From the NCBI GenBank assembly GCA_003240695.1, contig QFNC01000013.1, positions 9,633 to 73,632 of the forward strand: 64,000 nt of DNA, given 5' to 3'. The stretch is from Pseudoxanthomonas suwonensis (GTDB lineage: Bacteria > Pseudomonadota > Gammaproteobacteria > Xanthomonadales > Xanthomonadaceae). The position numbers and the translations under genes were made by a program. Below the pieces are notes generated by a model, which made no database searches, was not told the DNA's origin, and saw only the letters and a program-made list of their open reading frames with translations. Each line of letters starts with the position of its first letter. The stretch's first letter is position 1. Shown in pieces: positions 17,753 to 27,061 of this stretch.

Positions 17753-18738
17753 GCGTCGGCCAGCCAGCGTGCGGCGTCCAGCGCGAAATAGGTCAGCACG
17801 CCATCGGCGCCGGCACGCTTGATGCTGGTGATCGATTCCAGTGCGCAGGCGCGTTCGTCCAGCCAGCCGTTCTGCGCGGCCGCCTTCAGCATCGCGTATT
17901 CGCCGCTGACCTGGTACACGAAGGTCGGCGCGCCGAATGCGTCCTTCACCCGGCGCACGATGTCGAGGTACGGCAGGCCCGGCTTCACCATCACCATGTC
18001 GGCGCCTTCATCCAGATCCAGCGCCACTTCGCGCAGCGCTTCGTCGGAATTGGCCGGATCCATCTGGTAGGTGTACTTGTTGCCCTTGCCGAGCGCGCCG
18101 GCGCTGCCCACGGCATCGCGGAACGGGCCGTAGAACGCGGATGCGTACTTCGCGCTGTAGGCCAGGATGCGGGTGAGGATGAAGCCTTCGCTTTCCAGTT
18201 CCGCGCGGATCCGGCCGATGCGGCCGTCCATCATGTCGGAAGGTGCGAGCACGTCCGCGCCGGCGCGTGCATGCGACAGCGCCTGCCGCACCAGTGCCTC
18301 GACGGTTTCGTCGTTCATCACATAACCGGCGTCATTCACCAACCCGTCTTGCCCGTGCGAGGTGTACGGATCCAGCGCCACATCGGTGATCACGCCCAGT
18401 TCCGGAAAGCGCGACTTCAACGCACGGATCGCGCGCGGGGCCAGGCCATCGTCGTCCCATGCGGCTTCGGCAGTGAGCGACTTGGCTTCCGGCGCGGTGA
18501 CCGGGAACAGCGCGATGGCGGGAATGCGCCATTCGCACAGCCGCTCCGCCACGCGCAGCAGTTCGTCGATGGACACGCGCTCGATGCCCGGCATCGAACC
18601 GACCGGCGCACGGCCCTGCAGTTCGTGCACGAAGACCGGCTGGATCAGGTCGTTGGCGGTGAGCACGGTCTCGCGCATCAGGCGCCGCGAGAACTCGTCG
18701 CGGCGCATCCGCCGCGGGCGAATGTAGGGATAGCTCAT
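17749..18738 (-). CDS. hemB: Delta-aminolevulinic acid dehydratase (porphobilinogen synthase) HemB
   Basis: A 329-residue enzyme that condenses two 5-aminolevulinate molecules to porphobilinogen. The two Schiff-base lysines lie in AYSAKYASAFYGPFRDA and MVKPGLPYLD. The metal-site region reads DVALDPYTSHGQDG with no cysteines, which marks the magnesium-type (aspartate-rich) rather than the zinc-cysteine subfamily. The length is normal. hemF lies 40 kb away in this window. Confidence 0.96.
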   Translation of the reverse strand: MSYPYIRPRRMRRDEFSRRLMRETVLTANDLIQPVFVHELQGRAPVGSMPGIERVSIDELLRVAERLCEWRIPAIALFPVTAPEAKSLTAEAAWDDDGLAPRAIRALKSRFPELGVITDVALDPYTSHGQDGLVNDAGYVMNDETVEALVRQALSHARAGADVLAPSDMMDGRIGRIRAELESEGFILTRILAYSAKYASAFYGPFRDAVGSAGALGKGNKYTYQMDPANSDEALREVALDLDEGADMVMVKPGLPYLDIVRRVKDAFGAPTFVYQVSGEYAMLKAAAQNGWLDERACALESITSIKRAGADGVLTYFALDAARWLADA

Positions 18739-18795
18739 GCGCGCATTTTACGCCTTCGCTGGCATGATGGCGGCCCGCCCGATGCCGCAATCACC

Positions 18796-20640
18796 ATGCT
18801 GCGCTGGTTCGAACGCCTGATCGACCCCTTCGCTCCCGACGACGGCCGCATGCCGCCGCAGCGGATCTGGGCCTTCTACTGGCACTACCTGCGGCAGGCG
18901 CGCCGGGTGCTGCTGGGCGTGTGCACCGTCGGATTCGTCGTAGCGTTGATCGAGGTGTCGCTGTTCGACTACGTGGGCCGGCTGGTCGATCTGGCCACGC
19001 AGTCCGCCACGCCGCGCGCGTTCTTCGCCGAACATGGCCGGCAACTGCTGTGGATGGCCGTGGTGGTGGTGCTGTTCCGGCCACTGGCCACGCTGATCCA
19101 CGCGCTGCTGGTCAACCAGTCGCTGGTGCCGGCATTGACCGGACGCATCCGCTGGCAGCAGCATCTGTACGTGTCGCGGCAGAGCTTGGCGTTCTTCCAG
19201 AACGACTACGCCGGCCGCATCGCGCAGCGGATCATGCAGACGGGAGCGTCGTTGCGCGAATCGGCGGTAGAGATCGTGGATGCGCTGTGGTACGTGTTCA
19301 TCTACACCGGCACCGCGCTGGTGCTGTTCGGCAAGGCCGACTGGCGCCTGATGCTGCCGCTGCTGATCTGGCTGGTCGGGTATGCGTTGCTGATGCGTTT
19401 CTTCGTGCCGCGCACCAGGCAGCGCTCGTTCGCCGCATCGGAGGCGAAATCGGGATTCATGGGCCGCGTGGTCGACGGCTACACCAACATCGTCACGCTG
19501 AAGCTGTTCCCGCACCGCGAACGCGAACACGACTACGCGCGCGAAGCGCTGCAAGACAACATCGACAAGGTGCGGGCGATGACCCGGCTGACCACCGGCA
19601 TGGATGCGTCGATGACATTCTGGAACGGGCTGATGATCGCCTGCACCACCGGCATGGGCATGTGGCTGTGGTCGCAGGGCCACATCACGGTCGGCGCGGT
19701 GGCGTTCGCGTCGGGGCTGGCGATCCGCATCAGCAACATGAGCGGCTGGATCATGTGGGTGATCAACGGCGTGTTCGAGAACATCGGCACGGTGCAGGAC
19801 GGCATGAGCACCGTGGCTCACCCGCTGACCGTGGTCGATGCACCGGATGCCAAGCCGCTGCAGGTGACGCGCGGCGAGGTGCTGTTCGAGGACATCCATT
19901 TCCACTACGGCAAAGCCGACGGCGTGATGTCGGGCCTGGACCTGCGCGTCGCACCCGGCGAGAAAGTGGGGCTGGTCGGTCCCAGCGGGGCCGGCAAGAC
20001 CACCCTGGTCAACCTGCTGCTGCGCCTGTACGACCTGGAGTCCGGACGCATCCTGATCGACGGGCAGGACATCGCGCAGGTCACGCAGGCATCGTTGCGC
20101 GGACAGATCGGCGTGGTCACCCAGGACACCGCGCTGCTGCATCGTTCGATCCGCGACAACCTGCTGTACGGTCGCCCGGACGCGGATGACGCCGCGTTGA
20201 TGGCAGCGGTACGCGATGCACGTGCCGACGGTTTCATTCCCGATCTGCTCGACAGCGAAGGCCGCAGCGGTTTCGAGGCGCGGGTGGGCGAGCGCGGCGT
20301 GAAGCTGTCCGGTGGGCAGCGCCAGCGCATCGCCATTGCACGGGTGCTGCTGAAGAACGCGCCGATCCTGCTGCTGGACGAAGCCACCTCCGCACTGGAT
20401 TCGGAAGTGGAAGCGGCGATCCAGGACAGCCTGGAGCGGCTGATGCAGGGCAAGACGGTGATCGCGATCGCGCACCGGCTGTCCACCATCGCGCGCATGG
20501 ACCGCCTGGTGGTGATGGACAGGGGCCGGATCGTGGAAACCGGCACGCATGCGCAGCTGGTGGCGCAGGGCGGCCTGTACGCGCGGCTGTGGCAGCGGCA
20601 GACCGGCGGCTTCGTCGGCGTGGAAGCCGGTCCGGATTAA
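18796..20640 (+). CDS. ABC transporter, fused permease-ATPase (type IV exporter)
   Basis: A 614-residue half-transporter. The N-terminal membrane domain has about six helices (residues 30-320) and ends in the ATPase domain. The Walker A motif is GPSGAGKTT, the signature is LSGGQRQRIAIAR, Walker B is ILLLDEATSALD, and the switch His is in IAHRLSTI. It resembles multidrug/lipid exporters encoded next to pigment clusters in Xanthomonadaceae. The cargo is unknown. The stop codon overlaps the convergent membrane-protein stop. Confidence 0.9.
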   Translation: MLRWFERLIDPFAPDDGRMPPQRIWAFYWHYLRQARRVLLGVCTVGFVVALIEVSLFDYVGRLVDLATQSATPRAFFAEHGRQLLWMAVVVVLFRPLATLIHALLVNQSLVPALTGRIRWQQHLYVSRQSLAFFQNDYAGRIAQRIMQTGASLRESAVEIVDALWYVFIYTGTALVLFGKADWRLMLPLLIWLVGYALLMRFFVPRTRQRSFAASEAKSGFMGRVVDGYTNIVTLKLFPHREREHDYAREALQDNIDKVRAMTRLTTGMDASMTFWNGLMIACTTGMGMWLWSQGHITVGAVAFASGLAIRISNMSGWIMWVINGVFENIGTVQDGMSTVAHPLTVVDAPDAKPLQVTRGEVLFEDIHFHYGKADGVMSGLDLRVAPGEKVGLVGPSGAGKTTLVNLLLRLYDLESGRILIDGQDIAQVTQASLRGQIGVVTQDTALLHRSIRDNLLYGRPDADDAALMAAVRDARADGFIPDLLDSEGRSGFEARVGERGVKLSGGQRQRIAIARVLLKNAPILLLDEATSALDSEVEAAIQDSLERLMQGKTVIAIAHRLSTIARMDRLVVMDRGRIVETGTHAQLVAQGGLYARLWQRQTGGFVGVEAGPD

Positions 20641-20885
20641 ATGATGCCGCCGCCGAGCGACAGGCGGATGGCCGCCACCGTGATCACGATCGCATTGAGG
20701 ATGAGGCCGGTCTTCGCGCGCCCGCGGCGTTCGGCGCGTGTCAGCGCCATGCCGATGGCCGCGATGATGGCCCCGAACGCCGCGAAGGGAATCAGCAGCC
20801 AGTTGGTGATGCCCACCAGCGGAATCAGCGCAAGCACCATCCAGATCATGGCCGCGATGCCCCACAGAATGCTGATCAAGCCCAT
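20637..20885 (-). CDS. Small membrane protein (DUF4190-like)
   Basis: An 82-residue protein with two strongly hydrophobic hairpin-like segments separated by a basic loop (RAERRGRAK), then a third short hydrophobic end. The pattern (GIAAMIWMVLALIPLVGITN, FGAIIAAIGMAL) resembles DUF4190-type proteins. The function is unknown. Its stop overlaps the stop of the convergent ABC transporter gene. Confidence 0.6.
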   Translation of the reverse strand: MGLISILWGIAAMIWMVLALIPLVGITNWLLIPFAAFGAIIAAIGMALTRAERRGRAKTGLILNAIVITVAAIRLSLGGGII

Positions 20886-20946
20886 GCCGTGCTCCGAATC
20901 ATCGTGTCGATGCAAGCAGTGTAAACGGCTGCCGATGACGGCGGCT

Positions 20947-21966
20947 TCAACCGTGCACGCCGTCGATCTCGATGGCCAGTTCGCGTCGGCAGATGGCCGC
21001 GTGCAAGATCAGGTGCGGCACGGTGCTGCCCAGCCGCTGCTGCAGGGCCTGCGCCACGTCCGCCAGATCCTGCGCATCGCGCACGTACACCTTGAGATGC
21101 GAGCACGGCCCGAACTGCTGCGGCAATCCGGGACGGTGACGGCGGGCCGCCGCGATCAGCGCATCGAAATTGGCGAAGGTCTCGTCGATCTGCGCCAGCA
21201 ATTCACCGGCATGCTGCGAGGCATGACCCACCACCGCTGCCGTGCCGGACAGCAGCAGCGGCATGTGGCTGCCGGCCGGGGGCAGCATGGCGCGGGCAAA
21301 GCTGGGGGCTTGCGGGCCGTACTGACGCGGGTAGTGATACGCACTGACCTGGCGCGGATTTTCCACCGGGATGCCGGGCTGGCGTGCGGCCAGCCAGTAC
21401 ACCTGCAGCGTGCGCGCGGCGTCGCAACGGCCGATGGCGGTGGCGGCGGGCAGGCGCATCGGGTCGAAGTCGCCCAGACCGCGGGCGCGGCCCACGCAGA
21501 AACGGCGATAGCGTTCGGCATCGTCGTTGCCCAGGGTGATGGCGTCCAGGTAGTTCCAGATGCGCAGCAGGTGCGGCATGTCGCTGCCGTCCACGAACCG
21601 GCGCAGACGCCGGTAGATATGCTCGGCCGCAACCTCGATGCCGACGATGCCCTCGTCCAGTTCGATGGCACCGAACAGCAGCTGGCCGTCGCTGGCCCAG
21701 GCGATGTCGCCGTCGCGGCCACAGCGCACCGGCGCATTGGCGTGCCACACTTCCAGCGGGGATGGCCCCGTGCCATGCGGCTGCAGCGGCACGCGCAGGC
21801 AACGCGGGTCGGCGGGAAGCCGCGCCTGCGGACCGAAGCCGATCACCGCCAGCACGGTCGGATCGGTCAGCAGCGATTCGGCCGGCGACGGCACGTACTG
21901 CACCTGCAGCCGCGCCGGCGCAGGGGTCAAGGCGAGTGCGGGATCGGCCATGGACTTCATCGTCAT
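20947..21966 (-). CDS. xanB2: XanB2-type bifunctional chorismatase (hydroxybenzoate synthase)
   Basis: A 339-residue protein of the chorismatase/'pteridine-dependent deoxygenase-like' family. It has the conserved HLLRIWNYLDAIT, RYRRFCVGRA and PRQVSAYHYPRQYGP blocks and a C-terminal RidA-like half with SHLKVYVRD. XanB2 of Xanthomonas campestris cleaves chorismate to 3- and 4-hydroxybenzoate, which feed xanthomonadin and ubiquinone synthesis. The ATG overlaps the stop of the upstream FAD oxidoreductase (ATGA), supporting co-translation. Location beside the pigment genes agrees with this role. Confidence 0.92.
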   Translation of the reverse strand: MTMKSMADPALALTPAPARLQVQYVPSPAESLLTDPTVLAVIGFGPQARLPADPRCLRVPLQPHGTGPSPLEVWHANAPVRCGRDGDIAWASDGQLLFGAIELDEGIVGIEVAAEHIYRRLRRFVDGSDMPHLLRIWNYLDAITLGNDDAERYRRFCVGRARGLGDFDPMRLPAATAIGRCDAARTLQVYWLAARQPGIPVENPRQVSAYHYPRQYGPQAPSFARAMLPPAGSHMPLLLSGTAAVVGHASQHAGELLAQIDETFANFDALIAAARRHRPGLPQQFGPCSHLKVYVRDAQDLADVAQALQQRLGSTVPHLILHAAICRRELAIEIDGVHG

Positions 21967-23297
21967 TCGAGTGCCTGCAGGGTGTCTTCGCGCATTTCCA
22001 CGGCCACCTGGCGGCGGCGTCGGCGCCAGGCGCGCCAGCCCTCCGGCGCCTGCTGCAGTGCGGTGAGTGCGTAGATCAGCCGGAACAGGCGCAGCCGCCG
22101 CGCCACCCGGCGCGACTGGAACACGTCGCCGGCCAGCATCGACACGATGGCTTTCTCGACCCCCAGGAATTCGCGCGGTTCGGCGAACAGCGCCTTCATG
22201 GTGGGCGAGGTGAAGCGGTAGATGAACCACTTGAATTCGTCCAGGCCGCGATCGTAGTCGCGCTGCATGCGCCGCTGCAGCACGGTTTCGCGGGCGGGAT
22301 CGCGCAGGATCGCATCCACCATCTGCGCTGCCTGCTCGGCGCCGTGCATGGCCAGGTAAACGCCGGATGAGAATATGGGGTCGACGAAGCCGTAGGCATC
22401 GCCCACCAGCGACCAGTGGCGGCCGTGCATGCGGGTGCATTCGTAGGCGTAGTTGCCGGTCACGTGCACCGGCGCCGTGCGCTGTGCGTGCTGCATGCGC
22501 CGCGCGATGTCCGGCACGGTGTGCAGCGTGTCCAGCAGGAACTGCTCGGTGCTGCCACGCCGGGTCTTGAGATGTTCGGGAAAGCACACCGCGCCCACGC
22601 TCGTCACGTCCTCGCGCAGCGGAATCAGCCAGATCCAGCCATGCGCATGCCGGTAGATGCTGACATTGCCGGCGTCGCGGCCTTCGCGGCGCTGCACGCC
22701 GGTGTAGTGGCTGAATACCGCAGCGGAGGCATGCCGGGGATTCCTGCGTTTCAGTTTCCACTTGGTGCCGAGCACCGTGTCGCGGCCGCTGGCATCCAGC
22801 AGGTAGCGCGGCCGGAAAGTCGCATCGCCGGCCTGCACCTGCAGGCTGCCGTCGGCAGCCACGTCCACCTGTCCGACCTTGCAGCCGTCGCGCGCGTCCA
22901 CGCCGCTGGCGCGGGCGTGCTCGAACAGCAGCTGGTCGAATTCGCTGCGACGCACCTGGAAGGCGTAGTCGGGCATCGCCTGCAGGCCGCGGCGGAAGTC
23001 GAACACGTTGTAGGCATCGCCCAGCGCCGGGAAATCCGCGCCCTGTTTCAGCACGCCGATCGCGCGCACCTGCTCCAGCACCCCCAGACGCTGCAGGATC
23101 GGCATGTTCATCGGCAGCAGCGATTCGCCGATGTGGAAGCGCGGATGCCGGTCCTTTTCCAGCAGCAGCACCCGCCAACCCTGCCGCGCCAGCAGCGTGG
23201 CCGCGGTGCAGCCGGCCGGGCCGCCGCCGATCACCAGCACGTCGACCGATTGGTCCGGTGAGGAGGCAGCTCTCTGCGCTGGAGGCTGGTATGCCAT
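21963..23297 (-). CDS. FAD-dependent oxidoreductase of the xanthomonadin cluster
   Basis: A 444-residue flavoprotein of the tryptophan-halogenase/geranylgeranyl-reductase-like superfamily. The FAD dinucleotide motif is VLVIGGGPAGCTAATLL, followed by FHIGESLLP and the second FAD motif LVGDAYGFVDPIFSSGV. Homologues occur in pigment clusters of xanthomonads. The reaction (halogenation, hydroxylation or reduction of the aryl-polyene chain) is not decided by sequence. It is divergent from the ACP gene across about 93 bp. Confidence 0.87.
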   Translation of the reverse strand: MAYQPPAQRAASSPDQSVDVLVIGGGPAGCTAATLLARQGWRVLLLEKDRHPRFHIGESLLPMNMPILQRLGVLEQVRAIGVLKQGADFPALGDAYNVFDFRRGLQAMPDYAFQVRRSEFDQLLFEHARASGVDARDGCKVGQVDVAADGSLQVQAGDATFRPRYLLDASGRDTVLGTKWKLKRRNPRHASAAVFSHYTGVQRREGRDAGNVSIYRHAHGWIWLIPLREDVTSVGAVCFPEHLKTRRGSTEQFLLDTLHTVPDIARRMQHAQRTAPVHVTGNYAYECTRMHGRHWSLVGDAYGFVDPIFSSGVYLAMHGAEQAAQMVDAILRDPARETVLQRRMQRDYDRGLDEFKWFIYRFTSPTMKALFAEPREFLGVEKAIVSMLAGDVFQSRRVARRLRLFRLIYALTALQQAPEGWRAWRRRRRQVAVEMREDTLQALE

Positions 23298-23390
23298 GTC
23301 GCTGGGTGTCCCGTACCGTGCGATGATGCGTGATCGAACGCACAATGATACGGCCTGCCGACCCGTCGGCCCACTGAACGGAACCCCGCG

Positions 23391-23660
23391 ATGCCCATGC
23401 AAACCCCCGCCGAAACCGAACTGGCCCAGCTGCTGGTGGACAGCCTGAACCTGGACGACGTGGCCGCCGACGGCATCGACCCGGAAGCGCCGCTGTTCAA
23501 CACCGGCCTGGGACTGGATTCGATCGACGCGCTGGAGCTGGCGCTGGCGGTGTCCAAGCGCTATGGCGTGCAGCTGCGCCCGGATGGCGAGGACAACCGC
23601 CGCATCTTCGCCTCGCTGCGCGCGTTGTCGGAGTACATCGAACAGAATCGCGCGGCTTGA
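23391..23660 (+). CDS. Acyl carrier protein of the pigment cluster
   Basis: An 89-residue acidic ACP. The phosphopantetheine-attachment Ser lies in LGLDSIDALELAL. It presumably carries the growing aryl-polyene chain primed with hydroxybenzoate. It is the first gene of a plus-strand operon in which nearly every gene overlaps or abuts the next, running to 30650. Confidence 0.93.
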   Translation: MPMQTPAETELAQLLVDSLNLDDVAADGIDPEAPLFNTGLGLDSIDALELALAVSKRYGVQLRPDGEDNRRIFASLRALSEYIEQNRAA

Positions 23661-24340
23661 GTCTGCTGCTGCGCCTGCTGCTGGCGCTGGGCTATCCGCT
23701 GCTGGCGCATGCGGCCAGCGTGCACGGCGATGGCCGCTGGGCGGCGCTGGCACTGGCCGACGTGGTCGTGTTCATGCTGATCGATGGCTTGCTGGAACGC
23801 CGCATCGGCGCATGGCTGGCCTGCGTGGCCGCATTGGCGGGACTGGTGGCGCTGGCGCGTTCGCCGTGGTCGATGGCACTGCTGCTGCTGGTGCCGGTGC
23901 TGTTCATCTGGATGATCGCCTGGGTCTTCGCGCGCACGCTGCTGCCCGGCCGGGTGCCATTGATCACCCGCCTGGTCGCCGCCATCGATGCCACCACGCC
24001 GGATGGACTGGCCCCAGAGCTGAACCGCTACACGCGCGCAGTGACGACCACGTGGGCGTTGGCACTGGGCCTGCTGGGCCTGGGCAACCTGATGCTGGCA
24101 CTGGTGGCCCAGCCGCGCGGCCTGCTGGCGATGTTCGGGCTGCAGGCGCCGTTCGGCGTGACCGAAGTGCAGTGGGCCTGGCTGGCCAACTGGCTGAACT
24201 ACGGCATCGTGGGCGGGGTGATGCTGGTGGAATACGGTTACCGCAAGTGGCGCTTTCCCGGCCGTTACAAGAACGCGGCCGACTTCGTGCGCAAGGTGGC
24301 GGCGCTGGATGCGGCCTTCTGGCGTGATTTCCTCCGCTGA
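23657..24340 (+). CDS. Integral membrane protein of the xanthomonadin cluster
   Basis: A 227-residue protein with about six hydrophobic helices, starting at TTG that overlaps the ACP stop by 3 bp. The segment LIDGLLERRIGAWLA and the C-terminal YRKWRFPGRYKNAADFVRKV resemble the conserved membrane protein encoded in aryl-polyene/xanthomonadin clusters. No catalytic motif can be named. A role in pigment assembly at the inner membrane is inferred from context. Confidence 0.75.
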   Translation: MSLLLRLLLALGYPLLAHAASVHGDGRWAALALADVVVFMLIDGLLERRIGAWLACVAALAGLVALARSPWSMALLLLVPVLFIWMIAWVFARTLLPGRVPLITRLVAAIDATTPDGLAPELNRYTRAVTTTWALALGLLGLGNLMLALVAQPRGLLAMFGLQAPFGVTEVQWAWLANWLNYGIVGGVMLVEYGYRKWRFPGRYKNAADFVRKVAALDAAFWRDFLR

Positions 24341-24396
24341 GGGCGCCGCATGCTCCCGGAATGCGGGTCAAGGCCAACTCAAGCGATAATTCGCCC

Positions 24397-25170
24397 ATGT
24401 CGATGACGCTGCGCAACCCCGATGCCGCTGCCGAACCTGCCTGGCGTTCAGTCGCGTGGGCGGTATTGAATGCCGTGCAGTTCGGTTTCACCTGTGCATG
24501 GACGGCCGGCGGCATCGTGTTGGCATTGCTGCTGCAGGCATTCACCGGCAACACGGCTTTGGCGCTGCGCATGGCGGCGCGTTGCTGGGCGCCCGGCTTG
24601 ATCACCGGCGCCGGTGGCCGCCTGCGCGTGGAAGGCGCCGACGCCATCGACTGGTCGCAACCGTACCTGCTGGTGGCCAATCACCAGTCGGTGATCGACA
24701 TCTGTGCGTTGTTCGCGGCCGTGCCGAAGCCGCTGCGATTCCTGCTGAAACAGGAAATGACCGGCTGGCCGATGGTGGGCTGGTATGCAGTACGCACCGG
24801 CATGCTGTTCATCGACCGCGACAATCCCCGTGCGGCTCCGACCATGCTGCGGGCCGCCACCGCGCTGCTGGCGGATGGCCACAGCCTGTGCGTGTTTCCG
24901 GAAGGCACCCGCAGCCGCACCGGCGAACTGGCCGAGTTCAAGGCGGGGCCTTTCACCGCCGCGATCAAGGCCGCAGTGGCGGTGCTGCCGGTGGCCGTGC
25001 ACGGCGCTGGCGCGGTGCTGCCGCCGGACAGCCTGTTCCGGGTGCGGCCGGGCACCATCCGTCTGCGCTTCGGTACGCCGATTCCTGCCGAGACCGTGCG
25101 TGGGCTGGATCGCCAGCAGCTGGCGCAACTGGCCCAGGCGCGGGTGCAGGCCATGCTGGAGCAACCTTGA
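24397..25170 (+). CDS. 1-acyl-sn-glycerol-3-phosphate acyltransferase-like (PlsC family)
   Basis: A 257-residue acyltransferase with an N-terminal hydrophobic segment, the catalytic HxxxxD motif (NHQSVID), and the block III motif FPEGTRSR. In pigment clusters such enzymes are thought to attach the polyene acyl chain to a lipid or glycerol head. ATGs at 24361, 24397 and 24403 are possible; I chose 24397 (MSMTLRN). It lies 1 bp from the dehydratase gene. Confidence 0.87.
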   Translation: MSMTLRNPDAAAEPAWRSVAWAVLNAVQFGFTCAWTAGGIVLALLLQAFTGNTALALRMAARCWAPGLITGAGGRLRVEGADAIDWSQPYLLVANHQSVIDICALFAAVPKPLRFLLKQEMTGWPMVGWYAVRTGMLFIDRDNPRAAPTMLRAATALLADGHSLCVFPEGTRSRTGELAEFKAGPFTAAIKAAVAVLPVAVHGAGAVLPPDSLFRVRPGTIRLRFGTPIPAETVRGLDRQQLAQLAQARVQAMLEQP

Positions 25171-25171
25171 C

Positions 25172-25468
25172 ATGCGTTTCACCATTCCGGCCGATCACCC
25201 CAGCCTGCCCGGACACTTCCCGGGCCATCCGGTGGTGCCCGGGGTGGTGCTGCTGGACCGGGTGCTGCAGGCCATCGAGCAGCAACACGGTGGATTGCCG
25301 ACGCTGCAGCTGCCACAGGTGAAGTTTGTGCAACCGCTGCTGCCCGGGCAGACCGCCGAGGTGGCATTGGATGGCGCGTCGCCGCGCTGGCGCTTCCAGG
25401 TATTGCGCGAAGGCCAGCTGCTGGCCCGGGGCGAGATCGCCATCGCCATGGCAGCCGACGCTGCGTGA
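25172..25468 (+). CDS. 3-hydroxyacyl-ACP dehydratase-like hot-dog protein
   Basis: A 98-residue single hot-dog domain. The stretch HPSLPGHFPGHPVVPGVVLL matches the FabZ/FabA active-site helix region (with its GHF..P...PGV pattern) and the ApeI-type dehydratase of aryl-polyene clusters. It would dehydrate 3-hydroxyacyl-ACP intermediates without reduction, leaving conjugated double bonds. It overlaps the next gene by 4 bp. Confidence 0.85.
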   Translation: MRFTIPADHPSLPGHFPGHPVVPGVVLLDRVLQAIEQQHGGLPTLQLPQVKFVQPLLPGQTAEVALDGASPRWRFQVLREGQLLARGEIAIAMAADAA

Positions 25469-26418
25469 GCACGGACTGGAAGCAGCGCCCGGAGGGCGGC
25501 GGGCGACTGGCCATCTGGATGATCCGCAGTGTTGCCCGTTACGGCGGACGCACCGTGGCGCGGCTGCTGCTGTATCCCATCACCCTGTATTTCCTGCTGA
25601 TGCGCGGGCCGGAGCGTGCGGCGTCGATCGGTTATCTGACCCGGGTGCTGGGGCGCCCGGCCGGCTGGCGGGATGGCGCGCGGCACGTGCACACCTTCGC
25701 CGCGACCATCCTGGACCGGGTGTTCCTGCTGGGTGGGCAGATCGACCGCTTCGAGGTGACGGTCACCGGCCTGCCTGCCTTGCACCACGATCTGGACCAG
25801 GGTCGCGGCGTGCTGCTGTTCGGTTCGCATCTGGGCAGCTTCGAGGTGCTGCGCGTGCTGGCGCGGCAGCGCCCGGACTACACCATCCGCGTGGTGCTGG
25901 ACAAGTCGCAGAGCCCGGCCATGACCGCGCTGCTGGACGAACTGAACCCGGAGATCGCCGCCGGCGTGATCGATGCCGCGCAGGACGGCCCCAGCGTGGT
26001 GCTGGCGATCCAGCAGGCCTGTGCGCAGGGCGCGATGGTGGCGCTGCTGGTGGATCGCGTGCGCGCCGGAGAACCCGCCATGCCGGCGCCGTTCCTGGGC
26101 GATGCAGCCCTGTTTCCGACATCGCCGTGGCTGATCGCATCGGCGCTGAAGGTGCCGGTGCAGCTGGGCTTCGGCCTGTACCGCGGCGGCAACCGCTACG
26201 ACCTGCACTTCGAGCCATTCGCCGATCCGGTGGAGGTGCCGCGCCGCGATCGACGCGCCGCATTGCAGGCGCTCATCCGGCGTTATGCCGCGCGGCTGGA
26301 GACTATGGCTCGTTCCGCTCCATACAACTGGTTCAATTTCTATGATGTCTGGGATGCGCCGCCGACTGCTTCCGATTCTGGCCAGCCTGCTGGCAGCGAC
26401 CACGCTGCACGCCGCTGA
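25465..26418 (+). CDS. LpxL/HtrB-like lysophospholipid acyltransferase
   Basis: A 317-residue acyltransferase starting at GTG and overlapping the dehydratase gene. The catalytic region reads LLFGSHLGSFEVLRVL (H-x4-E motif of the LpxL family). Later residues include VDRVRAGE and APYNWFNFYDVW, typical of the family end. It probably transfers an acyl chain, perhaps the aryl polyene, to a membrane lipid. The final ~15 residues overlap the following gene. Confidence 0.85.
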   Translation: MSTDWKQRPEGGGRLAIWMIRSVARYGGRTVARLLLYPITLYFLLMRGPERAASIGYLTRVLGRPAGWRDGARHVHTFAATILDRVFLLGGQIDRFEVTVTGLPALHHDLDQGRGVLLFGSHLGSFEVLRVLARQRPDYTIRVVLDKSQSPAMTALLDELNPEIAAGVIDAAQDGPSVVLAIQQACAQGAMVALLVDRVRAGEPAMPAPFLGDAALFPTSPWLIASALKVPVQLGFGLYRGGNRYDLHFEPFADPVEVPRRDRRAALQALIRRYAARLETMARSAPYNWFNFYDVWDAPPTASDSGQPAGSDHAARR

Positions 26419-27010
26419 GCCTGCGCTGGACAGCGCCTGGATCGTGTCGAAGCTGGCGCGGCCGGCACCGATGCGTACCGACTTCGTCGAGCTGCGGGAT
26501 TCGCCGCTGCTGAAGGCGCCGCTGCGGCTGTCCGGCGAATACCGCCGCCCGCAGGACGACACGCTGGTGCGCGAGGTGCGCAGCCCGTATGCCGAAACCA
26601 CCACCATCGTGACCGGCGCCAAGGGCGGCACCGCCACGATTGCCCGCAAGGGGCGCTCGCCGCGCACGTTTTCGCTCAGTCGCGTGCCGGAAATGGCCGC
26701 GCTGCAGGCCAGCTTCGGCGCGCTGCTGTCCGGCGACGGCGATCTGCTGCGGCGTCACTACAGCCCGCAGGCGCACGGCACGCGCCAGCAGTGGCTGCTG
26801 ATCCTCACCCCGACCGACAAGGGCCTGGCCGGCAAAGTTCGCGACATCACCCTGTACGGTCGCGGCGCGGAACTGCGCTGCATCGAAACCCGCACCGTGC
26901 GCGAGGGCGACGTGCAACGCACGCTGCTGGCCAGCGCTGCGCGTGCCGCACACGGCGTGGAAAGCCCCAAGCGGCTGGCCGCGCTGTGCCAGCAGTCCGC
27001 GGCGCGCTGA
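26354..27010 (+). CDS. LolA-like outer membrane lipoprotein carrier family protein
   Basis: A 218-residue secreted protein with a signal peptide (cleavage near TLHAAEPA). The mature part has the LolA-type pattern 'RxDFVExRdspLLxxPLxxSGxxRRP' and the later 'W.L.LTPTDxxL...I..I.LYG'. LolA-like proteins in aryl-polyene clusters are thought to ferry the lipid product across the periplasm. It overlaps the acyltransferase gene by about 65 bp in another frame. An ATG three codons upstream is equally possible. Confidence 0.82.
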   Translation: MRRRLLPILASLLAATTLHAAEPALDSAWIVSKLARPAPMRTDFVELRDSPLLKAPLRLSGEYRRPQDDTLVREVRSPYAETTTIVTGAKGGTATIARKGRSPRTFSLSRVPEMAALQASFGALLSGDGDLLRRHYSPQAHGTRQQWLLILTPTDKGLAGKVRDITLYGRGAELRCIETRTVREGDVQRTLLASAARAAHGVESPKRLAALCQQSAAR

Positions 27011-27061
27011 CGATCCACGCCGCACCTTGGCACGGTAGGCTATGCGGCACTCCGGTTGTGG

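Noticed and set aside
18748..20865. A 705-codon open frame on the minus strand opposite the ABC transporter
   Set aside because: It mirrors the transporter codons, is His/Arg/Gln-rich and has no recognisable motif; a GC-rich shadow frame.
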